Assembly: GCA_033439265.1 (NCBI GenBank)
Contig: JAVTVX010000018.1
Span: forward strand, 8,416,501 to 8,480,500
Origin: Dillenia suffruticosa
Taxonomy: Eukaryota; Streptophyta; Magnoliopsida; Dilleniales; Dilleniaceae
DNA: 64,000 bases
Reading direction: 5' to 3'
Positions 1-11,499 of this stretch are shown piece by piece. Each line of letters begins with the position of its first letter. The stretch's first letter is position 1. The notes beneath the pieces are model-generated. The model searched no databases and had not been told where the DNA came from. It worked only from the letters and a program-made list of their open reading frames with translations. A program made the translations under genes and the position numbers.

Positions 1-6
1 CTATAC

Positions 7-60
7 CACAAACATTGCAATCTGGGTTGATGATCCAATAGCAACTCCAAGTGTGATGTC
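7..60 (-). CDS. CAX: CAX coding exon 8
   Basis: 54 nt encoding [18 protein letters not shown], ending in phase 0 before GTATAG. The next exon would continue the conserved VPF motif and lies outside the window. Confidence 0.9.
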
Positions 61-1806
61 CTAAAGAAAAGAGAAGTTAATTGGGAAAAAATACTAATAA
101 CTAAACCAAGAAACACCAGTTCTTTTGTTAAAGGCACTCACAAGTTTGTCCTTAAAAGCAAACATGATTGCGCTAGCATGCTCTGCAGCATTTCCTACAA
201 TTGGAAGCAGGATGACACTAATAAAAGCCACAGGCATGTTCCATGAGTCAGATGCTCCCTGAAACAATCCAACAGCAAAGCCTGTAAATATAAATCAGTG
301 GTCCAAAACAGGTTTCAGAGAATCTGTAAGTGACTAAGGAGCTTCACGTATTATTCTTTCTTCCACAGACAGCTGAAATCCAATTTCCAAGACATGCATG
401 TAGTTCTGAATTCAGCTTGCCATAGGAATCAATAGTCAATTAGCAGTTATGGGGCTTAAATTATTGACCTTAAACACACTCCTTTTCCTGCTAACTACTT
501 TTACTTTGAAGGTAAAGATTCACTCAAATATTAAGGCTTTTGTCTAGTCTATGGAGCTTAACATAATGAATATAAATGATTTGTTGCAGAGGGAACCTTT
601 CAAAGCTCTTTTGAATGGTGGTTGTCCTATATGTAACAACAATTATGAAACTAAAAATCATTTGTTTCTACAACGTCAGGTACCATAGAAGATGTGATGT
701 TGTTTGTTTGCCATTTATGGTGATTAGTCTTTCTTAAAAGCGTACAAAATCTATTCATGACTAAGGTTTGAGTCTATGGATGCAAAAAAGGATGCATCTT
801 TCTTGTGAAAAAGCCATCCTTTGGTGTATGTGGATGGAGCAAAATGTAATGATATTCAGGGCAATGGAGGAAGCCAGGATATTTTTCCGGGGGAGCATTA
901 GAGCAAAAAAGTACCATCAGTTTAAGAACACAATTACATGTACAAGCCAATTTTGCAATTTGGATACAAGCTTACCCTGTTAGATAACAAAAACCTTTTG
1001 GCTACACTGCAAAATTCATTGAGTTGTTTTTACTAGTCTACCACCATAACTTTTGTTAGCTTTGGCTAGAATATTTTTTTATGCAAATTTGCCTTGTAAA
1101 CATAGACATATTATTAAATTTGAAACTTAACAAAAAAATTCAACATGATGAATACCAAGAACAATTAAAAAGGAAGTTAAAAATGCGAAGCCAAAAAGAA
1201 GGAAAGAAAATCATACATAATTATCAATGTTCTTCTAAATTTATGAAAACTCAGCAATATTAATTGTGTCGTGGTCTCCTATAAAAAACATTTGAAGTCA
1301 CTATTTGTGAAAGAAGGATAAGAGTGGTATAAAAGAAATTGTGTTGTAACTCTTTCAATGGTTTTTTACTACAATAAAAATTATGTACAAACTCATTAAA
1401 TAGCAAAAACAATATGACTCCAACACAAACCTCTACCTAAACTGTTTTTACGATTCTACTATGATTTTTATTTGGGCCTTCATAGTAAAGTGAGGGTTTA
1501 TTAGACTTTAAACATGGTTTGTAATTTTTAGATGCAAATTTAGTTTGCAACAAATAGAACTATTATCAATTCGAATTTAACAAAGAACAATTAAAAAAAA
1601 ATCATTATCAATTTAAAAAAAATAAAATCATATTTTAAAATAATGAAAGAAGAAAAATTAACAAGAAAGTTAGAAATGCAAAACCCCACCACACACCCCC
1701 CCAAAAAAAGAAAAGAAAATCATACATAATTATCAATATTCATCAAAGTATGTAAAAACTCAAAACTATATTATTTGTGTCCTGCCACTAGCACATGCAA
1801 CGGGCC

Positions 1807-1837
<31 letters not shown>

Positions 1838-4800
1838 CCTCTCCCTCTCTCCTTCCAATTTAATTATGTGAATCCTCAAGCAAAGTTCGGTAATTCATAT
1901 TAATCATTAAAACCTATGGTAGGAGATATAAAACACTGATGCTCTTGGAGCAGGCATGCTCATCTATAAAAACATATATCACAGAATAAAAGTCCAAGGC
2001 CATTAAAATGGCTTTTACCTGTATAGCACCAACAAGATATCCAGATAATACAGACACCCACACAGTCAAAATAAAAAGCCAACCAATTGCTTCCCAGTGA
2101 GTAATTTCAGGTATCTCGTCCTCATCAGAATCCTCTTCATCGTTTTCCCCTCCCTGGACCAATTGAGAAGGGTCAATAAAAATGAAAGGAACATTATGGT
2201 TTGTTTGCTTTTCAATATAGGGATCCATTTAAGTTGAGATTTTTCACGTAAGTGTCACTACAGCAGCACAGAGGATCTGATTAAAATGAATTAGAAAATA
2301 TAAAACCAGAATTAATAAAATAAAAACAAATAAAATGTGTTAGAAATAATAGAGTTAGTAGACTGTTTAATAGAGTGTTGGAAATAACAATAAAAAATTA
2401 ATAGGCTATATTGGAAATAGGAGAAAATAAATAAGCATTTAAGGAATAAGAAAGTAACCAAAGCAAATAGCTAGGAATTAATTATTTTCTCATATTTCCA
2501 ATAAACCCTATTAATTAGTTATTGTCATTTCCAACACTCCATTGACTACCCTATTAACTCTATTATTTTCAACAGAATGCAGAAAGGGAGCACACATACC
2601 CCCCTACATTATATATATGAAAATCAATCAGATAGTTTGTGGTTTATTCATCTATTTAATTATTGATTTTTGTAGGTTTTCTAGTGTTAACATGGTTTTA
2701 TAGCAAGCACATAAGGGATGTAGTATCACAAATTTGCTCACTCATTGCAAGCGATTGTGTAGAAGTGGTAGATTATATGTAAACCACTAGTAGAATTTCT
2801 GTTACACAGTAACTGTCTACTAACATAACAGCCATAGCATTTCTACAGGAAAGACAGCCTCGTCATTCTTACAAGACAAACATTGTTAAAAACTAGGGCA
2901 GGCTTGCATCCTAGGAAAAAAGAGCTCAAATTTGAGAAACTAATTGACAGGATAATCTAAGTCAATACTTCAAAACTTATCATGTTAGACGTTAGGCAGA
3001 AGGGTCATTGTTTGGTCCAAATGGAGAAGTCTTGAGCAGCATTATCATATATTTGAGTACTGAGATAAAAGGCAACCATCAACTTTACCCCTTTCAAGAC
3101 ATCTCCTGTGCAGGACTAAACCTTGGATGGCCCTTCCAAACACAAAAATGAATACTATTAAGACCATCACAAAAGCATCTATAGCAAATCCCAACACAGA
3201 TTGATCATGGGCTGGTAAGACAGAAAATTGCATATTCACAACTATATTTGCTATTATGAGTCGGCTAGAAGGCCATTAAGGCCTTAACAACTTCGTTAGC
3301 TTTTCTGTTTTTCCCTCTCATATACACAAGCACACACATACTAATTTCAAACCAAAAGTTTGAATGAATAAATATAGAGGCATATAAAAGTGTGTGTGAG
3401 AAAAACAAAAGCAATCTCAAAAGGTAGAAATCCAGAAAGATTTGAGAGACATAGCATAAAAGAAGTGGAGTAATGTAGGAAATTCATTTTTTAACAAGGG
3501 TAATATTGGTAAAAAATGATTCTACCAAACATACATTTAAATATATAGTATGGATATATTGGACGACCATCTGGGTATATTGCGTTTAGGGTTTCAAAAT
3601 TTGTCTTCTCCTTAGTTGAACCACTTGTCTCTAAGCGGATTTAGCTCCATGCCCGGTGATGTGATCTAGAAAGATAAGCCATGTGTATTCATTCATCTAG
3701 ACAAAGCATATGATAGGATTCCTAAAGACTTACTGTGGTGGACACTGATGAAAAAAGAGATATCCTTAAGATATATTAATTTTATTAGAGATATGTATAA
3801 GGGAGCTGTAACCGGCGTAAGAACTTACGATGGTTTGAGCGATAATTTTTCCATTAATATTGAACTCCATCAAGATTCGGCATTCAGTCCCCTCCTCTTT
3901 GCAATAGTGATAGATGGAATCACAAAAAATATTCAAGATGAAATACCATGATGTATGCTTTTCGCAAATGATATTGTATTAGTTGATGAAACTAAAGAGA
4001 GTGTTGGTGCTAAACTAGAGTTATGGAAACTCACATTAGAATCCATAGAGTTTAGATTGAGTAGATCGAAAACTGAATATATGAGATATAGGTTTTGCGA
4101 TAAGTGATCGGAATGATGAAGAAATGAGTAGGTTAGATGGGCAAAATTTACCTAAAAGTAAACGATTTAGATATTTAAATTCTATCGCTCAAAATGATGG
4201 CAATATAAATGGAGATGTGAACCATAGGATTCAAGCGGGTTGGATGAAATGGAGAAGGGCATTCGAAATTATTTGCGATCGCACGATACCATTACATTTC
4301 AAAGGAAAGCTCTACAGAACCATGGTTAGACCTACACTATTGTATGGTACTGAGTGTTGGATTATTAAATAACAATAAAAACAAAAGATGGTTGTAGCAA
4401 AAATGAGGATATTTAGATGGATGTATGAAAAAAATATAAGAGATAGAATTAGAAATGAAAAAATTCGTAACAAGTTGGAAATTAATTCAATTGTGAAAAA
4501 AATGTGAAAGTGTCGTCTGAGATGGTTAGGGCATGTACAAAGTAGACCCAAAGATGCAGCGGCTAGGAGAACCAAGAATTTAAATGTAGGAGATCCAGTG
4601 AAACGTATAGGTAGACTAGTAAAAACTTAGATGCAAGTTGACATGGAAGTCAAGGGTTTAGAAAAGGAAATGCTCTTGAATAGGAATGGATGGCGTAAAA
4701 AAATACGTATAAATTAAATCAATATATTTTAGATATTTATCTATTGATTTTATTTTTATTTTTATTTTTATTTTTAGTTTTTCTTTAGTTTATTTTATTT

Positions 4801-7800
4801 TATTTATCTGTATATATTTTTTTTCTTTATTCTTTATTCTTTTATTCTTTTATTTTTTTTATTTCATTTTTCTTTACTCTATCTTTTTCAAATTTGTATT
4901 TCAAATAGCCGACCCCAAATATTGAAATTAAGGCTCAATTTGTTGTTGTTGTTACTATTGTTGTTTTGTGATATTATCTTTACAATGACTTTAGGGAAAT
5001 ATTGGAAAGGATGGATCTATAAATGTAACACATCCCCATCATTTTAGGACTTTCTTTCTCTAGAAGACCCATACAAACGTATCCAGGGTTGCCCTTCCTT
5101 TTTCATCTCAGTAATGGATAAGATGATCTCTGGAGCAGTGGACTCATGTTAAGTGGGTGGTCTTAAAGTGGGAGGAAGAGAAGAGGAATTCAGCTGACAG
5201 CCTCATTTTGTTTTACTGAATCCTTTGAACTTAGAATAAATAAACTGAGAAGTGGTCCCATAGGGAATTCATACCTCATCCCATATGCCAAAAAGTTTAT
5301 ACTCCCAAGCCACAGGATTGTGAAGAAAGAGGAGGCCATGAGATTCCTAATAGTAGTACATTTGACCAACCAATCCAGACTCATAAGCTTGGTAGGCCTT
5401 CCTAATTTGCAGAAAATCAGTAGTGTCGGCCTTATGATGAATCACTGCCTTGGCATTCCAAATGGCCAACTCCTCTTGTCTAAGTGAAACTCTAATTTCT
5501 AACATCAAGTATCAATACATTGAACAGGAAAATAAACTTGGACCTGAATCCTATATTAGAACTTCAAGAATCATAAAGTTACACTCTTTGCATGGTCTTT
5601 TCCTTATAATAAAGACAGTAAAACTAGCAAAAGAGGAAAAGAGTAATGCAACTAAATATGGGTCACGCATGTTATCTCTTGGAAAAAAACCAGTTGAAAG
5701 GTCTACAAACATCCAACAAACTCGGAAAAGACTAGGGGGGAAAAAGCCTAAATCTAGAAAATAATAGAAAAGTGCAAAACAAAGGCAAAATCGGAAACAA
5801 TCTACTCCATTCATGTAAGGGCAAATAAATAATGCAAAAAACCCCTCCCCAACCAACAACCAAAAAAAAATAATAATAATAATCAGAAGGAAGTAACCTC
5901 TTCAATTGGCTTATATAGATTTGGCTGGCTTTTGAGTTGGAAAAAAAGGTAGCTTGCATATGCAACTAGCATTATACAACTGCTAAATCTTGAAAGAGAT
6001 AACTCTGACTTTCCAAAATGCACCTCTGAGTGGGTGAAGTGAAGCACCGCAGGAAACATTATACCCATAACAGCCATCAACAACAATCCTGAGTTCACCA
6101 GGGCCGCTGCCTGTCCCAAAAGTTATCATGTAAATTAAGTTCACTTGCTGCAGATATCGAAAAATTGTTTTAAAAAAATGGTTGAATAAATTACAACTTA
6201 AGGATATTACCCACCTTGTCAAACTCCTGAACTTTCTTGTAATGGACTATCCCACCAGTCAAAAAGGCACATCCAAGAACCAATAGCATATTTGACAAGA
6301 TAGAACCCAATAATGATTGCTGAACAACTCTTATCATCCCATTTTTCAAAGCATAAATAGAGATTATCATTTCTGTTGCATTGCCAAATGTAGCATTTAA
6401 AAGACCCCCAACTGCATAATTTAAGAAGAAAAGGCAAATTATAGGAAACAAAAAAAAAATTAAAAATTAAAAATTAAAATAAAGTACTGTGATACAAATT
6501 GATAATCAAGAAACAGAAGCCAGATTTTTTAACAGCCCTCCGAAGTGAATAACAGGGACTTTTCAATTACTCAGCCTCCAATAAAGCATATCCATCAACA
6601 AACAAAACGATGGAAAAATTGAGCACTCCTTTACATGGAGATATATATTGATATAAGAAAATAAGAAGACGATCATAATTAGATACTAGCAACACAGAGG
6701 TATGAGGTTCTATTAGGAATACAATGAATTAAGCAAGATTGTGCAAGATATCATTCAAACAACTCTGGAAGCCATATTCCATTACATATAGGAATATAAC
6801 CATGTCCCTCCGAGTGTTCGAATCCTACTTCTCATAGATTTTCCATACGAGCAGATCTATGTTGTGTTATGTCATGTCATGTCATTCAATGTCAAAATCA
6901 ACCCATGTCCACATGTTTGATTCATAGGTACACAATCAGAGCTATGTAATATAGTCATCAACCCTGAATCATCAGGAGATAGCTCCGTCTTCCCCCCACC
7001 CCAAAAAATGGAAAATAAAAGGAGGCAGAGTTTTACCTGTAGGTCCAGTGAACACTGCAAGCTGCCTGCACCAAGATAGCAGCAAACTATATATTAGTAT
7101 GGTTATACAGATGGACAGAATGACATTTGAATTTGAGAAGCCAAATGCTTACTCTGTGGCATAACCAAGTCGCTCGGCTAAAGGAGTGATGCCCAGTAAG
7201 CTGAAGAAGAAGACCCATCCCTACATGCAAAATGCAAGCATTCCACAAATAAAAAATGTGAAGAATGAAATTAAAGATCATCAAGTTTGAAAGTATAAGA
7301 TATCAAATTGCATTGTGGCAAAATATTTTGATAGAATTGCACAAGCAAGTGTTAAGAACTAGGATCTAAAGCATTTTTCCTAATATGCCAGCCTAAGAAT
7401 CAGACATATTGAACAAATAATGAAAAATTTAGCATCAGTTACAATGTATGACTTCTCTACTGAAGGTGAGGGGACAGAAATTTTGTCACTTGGTACTCTT
7501 GTTCAACCATATATGGAAAACTTTTTCAAGCCACATTCGTCGCGGTGATCATTTAAAGTGAAGAACGGTTATCCAGAAACCGTAAGCAATAATTAAGAAG
7601 TTTCTTTTTCTGCACTGAAAATGTGTAACAGTTTGAGATGAGATCGAAGGTGTGAGTTGAATGTCCAAATCTAATAACTTATCATTCCAATTTTTGAATA
7701 TCTGAAAACATCAGACACAGTGTGTTGATCTGAAGGATATTGCTTAAATGTTAAAACATAAATTGTGTATGAAGTCAGTTGACAAATCTATCTAAAAATC

Positions 7801-8179
7801 CAAAAGAAGATGCAAAAGCATCCATGTAATTGAGTCCATTATAAATACTTTTTCTACCAACAGTCATTTTCCTCACCAAAGAAAAACAATGAAAGAAAAC
7901 AGCAAGACCTCTTACATGTTTGCCAGTGAAATAATGTAGCAATATTGCCAGTGGACCAAAAGGAAGCAACACGTTAATCTTTGCTTTTATTAAGACAATG
8001 TAAATACTCCTGATTGGTCTGATATGTATTTGCTTGTGGCTCCATGAGCGAGAAAATCCCACATGGGATGCCTGTTGAGAAGACTCAAAACCAAATGCAT
8101 GAGCCTTCCTAGTTGCTTGTGATGGGCTAAAAGGGATCTCTTCAGAATCAAGATCTGCCTTCTCCTCCACGGGTCCCAT
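7..8179 (-). CDS. CAX: Vacuolar cation/proton exchanger, type I-B CAX (CAX2/CAX5-like), 3' end off the window
   Basis: Tonoplast H+-coupled antiporter of the CAX family (Ca2+/Mn2+ and other divalent cations into the vacuole). Eight coding exons, minus strand: 8179-7916, 7220-7153, 7065-7037, 6411-6215, 6110-5898, 2153-2019, 258-142, 60-7. All junctions fit GT-AG and the phases agree, giving 359 codons so far; roughly 75 C-terminal residues lie left of the window. The first cation-selectivity repeat reads [17 protein letters not shown] (exon 4). The second reads [18 protein letters not shown], then [18 protein letters not shown] (exons 7-8). Between them is the typical acidic linker, [11 protein letters not shown]. 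The hydrophobic segments fit a multi-pass membrane protein. The ATG at 8179 directly follows a pyrimidine-rich TCTACAG acceptor-like site, so the true start may lie in an earlier exon. Intron 5 (2154-5897) carries an RTE LINE and an L1 piece; intron 6 (259-2018) carries an L1 piece. The rest of those introns shows no coding signal. The subtype is from remembered family sequences, not a search. Confidence 0.93.
142..258 (-). CDS. CAX: CAX coding exon 7, second cation-selectivity repeat
   Basis: 117 nt (39 codons) encoding [20 protein letters not shown] and the second conserved repeat to KDKL. The acceptor is TTTCAG; the donor is GTGAGT. Confidence 0.95.
583..1010 (+). mobile_element. L1-type LINE fragment (zinc-binding and tail region of the RT ORF), decayed
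   Basis: Broken plus-strand frames read like the C-terminal zf-RVT part of plant L1 elements: [17 protein letters not shown] near 624-675, then [15 protein letters not shown] near 808-855. Frameshifts and stops throughout. It sits in a CAX intron, antisense to the gene. Confidence 0.6.
1807..1855. repeat. (CT)n microsatellite
   Basis: About 13 uninterrupted CT units followed by a degenerate CCCT-rich tail, within a CAX intron. Confidence 0.95.
2019..2153 (-). CDS. CAX: CAX coding exon 6, acidic linker
   Basis: 135 nt in phase 0. Encodes the acidic linker, then [12 protein letters not shown] and the segment ending SGYLVGAIQ. The acceptor GGTCCAG follows a long pyrimidine tract. The open frame continues upstream of it, but that part does not fit the family and is taken as intron. 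Confidence 0.9.
3670..4965 (+). mobile_element. RTE-clade LINE, copy a, 5'-truncated
   Basis: Plus-strand remnant of the reverse-transcriptase ORF. Reads [19 protein letters not shown] near 3690, then [20 protein letters not shown], then a catalytic box reading FANDIVLV near 3960 where RTE elements usually have FADD. Several stops and frameshifts follow. The 3' end has a T-rich tract and a tail of TTG triplets (about 4938-4965), the signature of plant RTE LINEs. It is truncated at the 5' end just before the RT core. Inserted in the CAX intron at 2154-5897, opposite to the gene. Copies b and c are elsewhere in the window. Confidence 0.9.
5075..5420 (+). mobile_element. L1-type LINE reverse-transcriptase fragment, decayed
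   Basis: Frames read [32 protein letters not shown], then [14 protein letters not shown], in the order seen downstream of the GDPLSP motif of plant L1 reverse transcriptases. Stops and frameshifts; the YADD region is not preserved. Same CAX intron as RTE copy a. Confidence 0.5.
5898..6110 (-). CDS. CAX: CAX coding exon 5
   Basis: 213 nt in phase 0 encoding [17 protein letters not shown] through a membrane segment with [20 protein letters not shown] to PIEE. The acceptor is GGACAG; the donor is GAG|GTTACT. Confidence 0.95.
6215..6411 (-). CDS. CAX: CAX coding exon 4, first cation-selectivity repeat
   Basis: 197 nt. Encodes [14 protein letters not shown], then [17 protein letters not shown], the most conserved half of the first antiporter repeat. 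The acceptor is ATGCAG; the donor is AAG|GTGGGT. Confidence 0.95.
7037..7065 (-). CDS. CAX: CAX coding exon 3 (29-nt micro-exon)
   Basis: 29 nt encoding QLAVFTGPT. The split Glu codon (GA|G) upstream and the split Val codon (G|TT) downstream restore the conserved family sequence exactly, which fixes both junctions. Confidence 0.9.
7153..7220 (-). CDS. CAX: CAX coding exon 2
   Basis: 68 nt encoding [20 protein letters not shown] and following residues. The acceptor is ATGTAG and the donor GTAAGC. It ends in phase 2, matched by exon 3. Confidence 0.92.
7916..8179 (-). CDS. CAX: CAX coding exon 1 (first recognised)
   Basis: Encodes the variable N-terminal tail, then the first membrane segment around [15 protein letters not shown], ending at codon CAT before a GTAAG donor. 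Phase 0. A strong acceptor-like sequence abuts the ATG, so more coding or 5'UTR sequence may be spliced on upstream. Confidence 0.85.
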
Positions 8180-8453
8180 CTGTAGACACATAAATCAAAC
8201 TTGAGAAATCAGATAAATGTAGAAAGCCATGTAAGGACAGAGTCAGAAGTACTTGCTCTGTGCACTAACCCAGAATTTTGGTTTCCAACATTCAACTTGG
8301 CACAATTGATCATTCTAGTTTCTCAGGATAATTGGTCATGATATTGCTTTGTATATGGCATGAAATTCATTGTGATACTAGACCAAATCAAATTTGAATA
8401 AATTCTTTCAGCTACAATTTGGTCATCCTAAAAGAACCCCATCAAATTTCGGA

Positions 8454-11292
8454 TTGGCTGTCACGCCCCAAACCGGGATCGTGAACAGCCGCCCGTTGCC
8501 CTTGGATGCCGGCTGTATTTTTACAGAAAATCGGACAGAACCTCCCCATAAATCGGAGGTTTCCCGTGTACAATTAAACTTGTATAATCAAAATCAACCC
8601 GTAATTTAAATAAATGGTCATCCCGGCCTCTCCAAAATCAACACACACCACCGCCAGCATCCAGAACAACGCAAGGCTACAAGTTTCTAGCAGTCTTAAC
8701 CACAGACCTCTACTGTCATGCCCAATTTGAGCATGAACAGCCGCCACACTGAGCGGAACTAAATTTTATGAAAGATACAATAATTTTCCCAAGTAACACT
8801 CAAATACGTACAATCGCCTCAATGCAAAGAAAATATGAGAGTTAAATTATACAGTCATCTCAAAATAAGTACACGGCCAACTACGAACCTCAATGTCAAG
8901 ACCTCACAGGGTCGAAACTAACTTAAGAGTTCATATTTCTATTTAAAGTAAATCTCACCGTCGTGAACACCAAATCCGCTCTAGAGCCTGTAACGTCGCT
9001 CTATCACAATAAACCTGTCCGAGGAAGGAAAAGAGAGGGGTGAGTATCATGGGAAGATACTCAATAAGTGAGGGGGATAATATCAAACATAAATAGCATG
9101 GGTAAACAATTGGAGTGTCAAATAATATCATTTGAAATAAAATTTACATTTCGCGACAAAACATAATATGTTTAGCAAATTTAAAATCATTTAAATCAAT
9201 CACACGATAGCAAGCATATATGCATCCATTTAAAATCAAGTAATGTCAGAGCGAGCCAAAAATAGTCCTGGCAAAGGTCAACCGTGACCAAGGACAGGCG
9301 CGTCGGGGGTTTTATTATGCATAGACTTTAAAACGCTCTCTACCCCGACGTTGGCCATGAGTTCGCTGGGGCCAACTCATCAACGTGTATAGGACCCTGC
9401 CCGGTGCTAGACGGTGGCGTCACACACTTCCTCCCCCCACGTGGATTCAACCGGCCGCGCCTATAGCCTTTAGAATAAATGACGTTTGCGGATGCCTCCT
9501 GCAGAAGCGTATCCGGGCAACCCGTGCCTCTACAAACACCTTTCGTAGCTACGGAATCATCATAGTATCACAAGGGCACAACGTCCCAGGGCACAACGTC
9601 CCACAAGTATCATCACATCATCGCATAACTAGTAGGCATCCAACCCACATAGTTCATCGAAAACATCTTTAAATTTGCGTGTCAATACGTCTCATCAATT
9701 CATTTCAAAACAGCACATCAATACAACGGTATAAAATGAAATTTATACATTTTCAAATAATGGCACAATTATTGTTTCATTTCAAACCATAGATGCACAG
9801 TCATTGTAAATATAATTCAAGACACTCCAAAAATCACAAAACAGATTTCTAAATTTAATATCACACGTCAAACGAATGCATATCTAAGCATATTTTATCG
9901 AAAACACGATCGAAAATACGTTTTACTATTTTATACAAGAGATTAGAGTCCCACTCACAGTTTACGGGGGGAAGTCACTCCCTACTGACAAGCCAAATCG
10001 GATCTGACCGCTCGAGTGTCCAAAAGATCAACCTAAATCAGATTATCAACATTTAATATCAAATAAAAGTCAAATCAGGGATTTTCAATTTTTCCCTTCC
10101 AAATTTATACCACCTAATTTACAAATCTTCGTTATAGATTCTCGTTTCCTCAATTTCGAATCATCTGACTCACCAATGGTCAAGTTTCTAATATTTCTCA
10201 TTTTTGTCTAATTTTCCTCGAATTTCACACATTTCAATATATTATGTAACTCTCGATCTAAATTCGATCTAATTTCGATAGAATTAATTCAAATATTGAA
10301 AATGTTGCATTTCTCTCACCTAGGGTTTCTCGGATTTCCGAATCTAGCTATCGTTCGCCCGTCGGATTGGTTTATAACCTGTAATATTTCCAAATTTCAA
10401 ATATATTATAAACCACTAAATTTCTAAAACCAAACCCTAGAATTTCAACCAAATATAGTCGTTACCTGCAGTACAGAAGATGCAGGTGAGCTCTCGAAGG
10501 GGAAAGCCGGTCGCGGGCCGTCACGGGCTCGTGGGCCGGCGGGCTAGTGGGCTGGCCCGCTGGTGGCTCGCGGGCTCTCAGCCCGGCTTGCTGGCAGCAG
10601 CGGGCTTCGCGGGATGCAGTGGGCCGCGGCTGGACTGGGCCTTGGGCCGCTGGTGGGCTGGCCCGCTCACGGACTAGGGCTCTCGCTGGGTCGCGAGCTG
10701 GGTCGCGCTAGGTCGCGAGCTGGGGGCACGTTCGCGCTGGAGCTGGAGCGCTCGCGCGCTGGGGCTGGAGCGCTCGCGCTCGTGCGCTCGGCCGAGCGCT
10801 CGGGCTTGCAATGTAGCGCGCTGGAGCTGGAGGGCGCACTCGGTGGCTCAATCGCGCGAGGAGGCAGCAATCGCGCGCTGTGGCGCGATCGGCTCGCGCG
10901 GAGGAATCGCGCTGTGGAGCGCTCAGGCTCGCGCGATGGTGGCAGAAGGAGGGGGTTGCTGCTGGTGGCGGCTGTTTGCGAACGGAAGCGAGATCGCGCG
11001 CGGCGGAGCTTGCGCAGGAGATGTGATCGCGAACGATCGCGACTGCAGAAGGGCGAGTGAGCCGCGGGAGAAGGAAGAAGCAGAAAAAGAAGAAGAAGAA
11101 GAAGAAGAAGAAGAAGGAGCTGGGAAGAACCCGCGGCGGCGGTTGCGCGGAGGCGAGGGCACGGGAGGAGAAGCGCGGCGGTAGGGAAGGGGAATCGCCG
11201 CGGAGGAGAGAGAGAGAGGGAGAGAGAAGAAGAAAATCAGGGCTTTAAGCCCTAATTTTAATATATATTTTTTTTTTGGATATTACATTGGC
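8454..11292. mobile_element. Solo LTR, about 2.83 kb, with 5-bp target duplication
   Basis: The block 8459-11287 starts TGTCACGCCCC and ends GGATATTACA (TG...CA). It is flanked by perfect direct repeats TTGGC at 8454-8458 and 11288-11292. It has no gag, pol, primer-binding site or second LTR, so a solo LTR left by recombination is the best reading. The head is partly repeated inside (8459 and again 8714: TGTCATGCCC, then the shared GAACAGCCGCC). The right third (10480-11240) is very GC- and CpG-rich, followed by a GAA tract and AAGCCCTAATTTT. Long open frames there are composition artefacts. It lies upstream of the recognised CAX start. Confidence 0.85.
11070..11117. repeat. (GAA)n trinucleotide tract
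   Basis: About ten near-perfect GAA units inside the GC-rich end of the solo LTR. Confidence 0.9.
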
Positions 11293-11348
11293 CAAGAGAC
11301 AGTTTAGCAATAATCTCTTTTAGTTATTCATGAAGTACAAATTCGATT

Positions 11349-11496
11349 GAATTTTCCGCCAGTGACTTACGATTAGAGATTGAAATGGAATTCCAAAATA
11401 CGAAAAATACATTATGATAATCGAATTTTCCGCCAGTGACTTACGATTAGAGATTGAAATGGAATTCCAAAATACGAAAAATACATTATGATAATC
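11349..11496. repeat. Two-copy 74-bp tandem duplication
   Basis: Units 11349-11422 and 11423-11496, each starting GAATTTTCCGCCAGTGAC and ending ATTATGATAATC, appear identical. The perfect identity suggests a recent event. Confidence 0.95.
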
Positions 11497-11499
11497 ATA

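Noticed and set aside
3045-3239. Hydrophobic 64-codon minus-strand frame in a CAX intron, considered as a missing membrane exon
   Set aside because: Does not match the CAX family, and the flanking exons already join in phase to the conserved sequence without it.
10480-11248. Long open frames on both strands in the GC-rich region (up to 165 codons)
   Set aside because: Low-complexity Arg/Gly/Ala/Ser composition in every frame, inside a solo LTR; no conserved motif.
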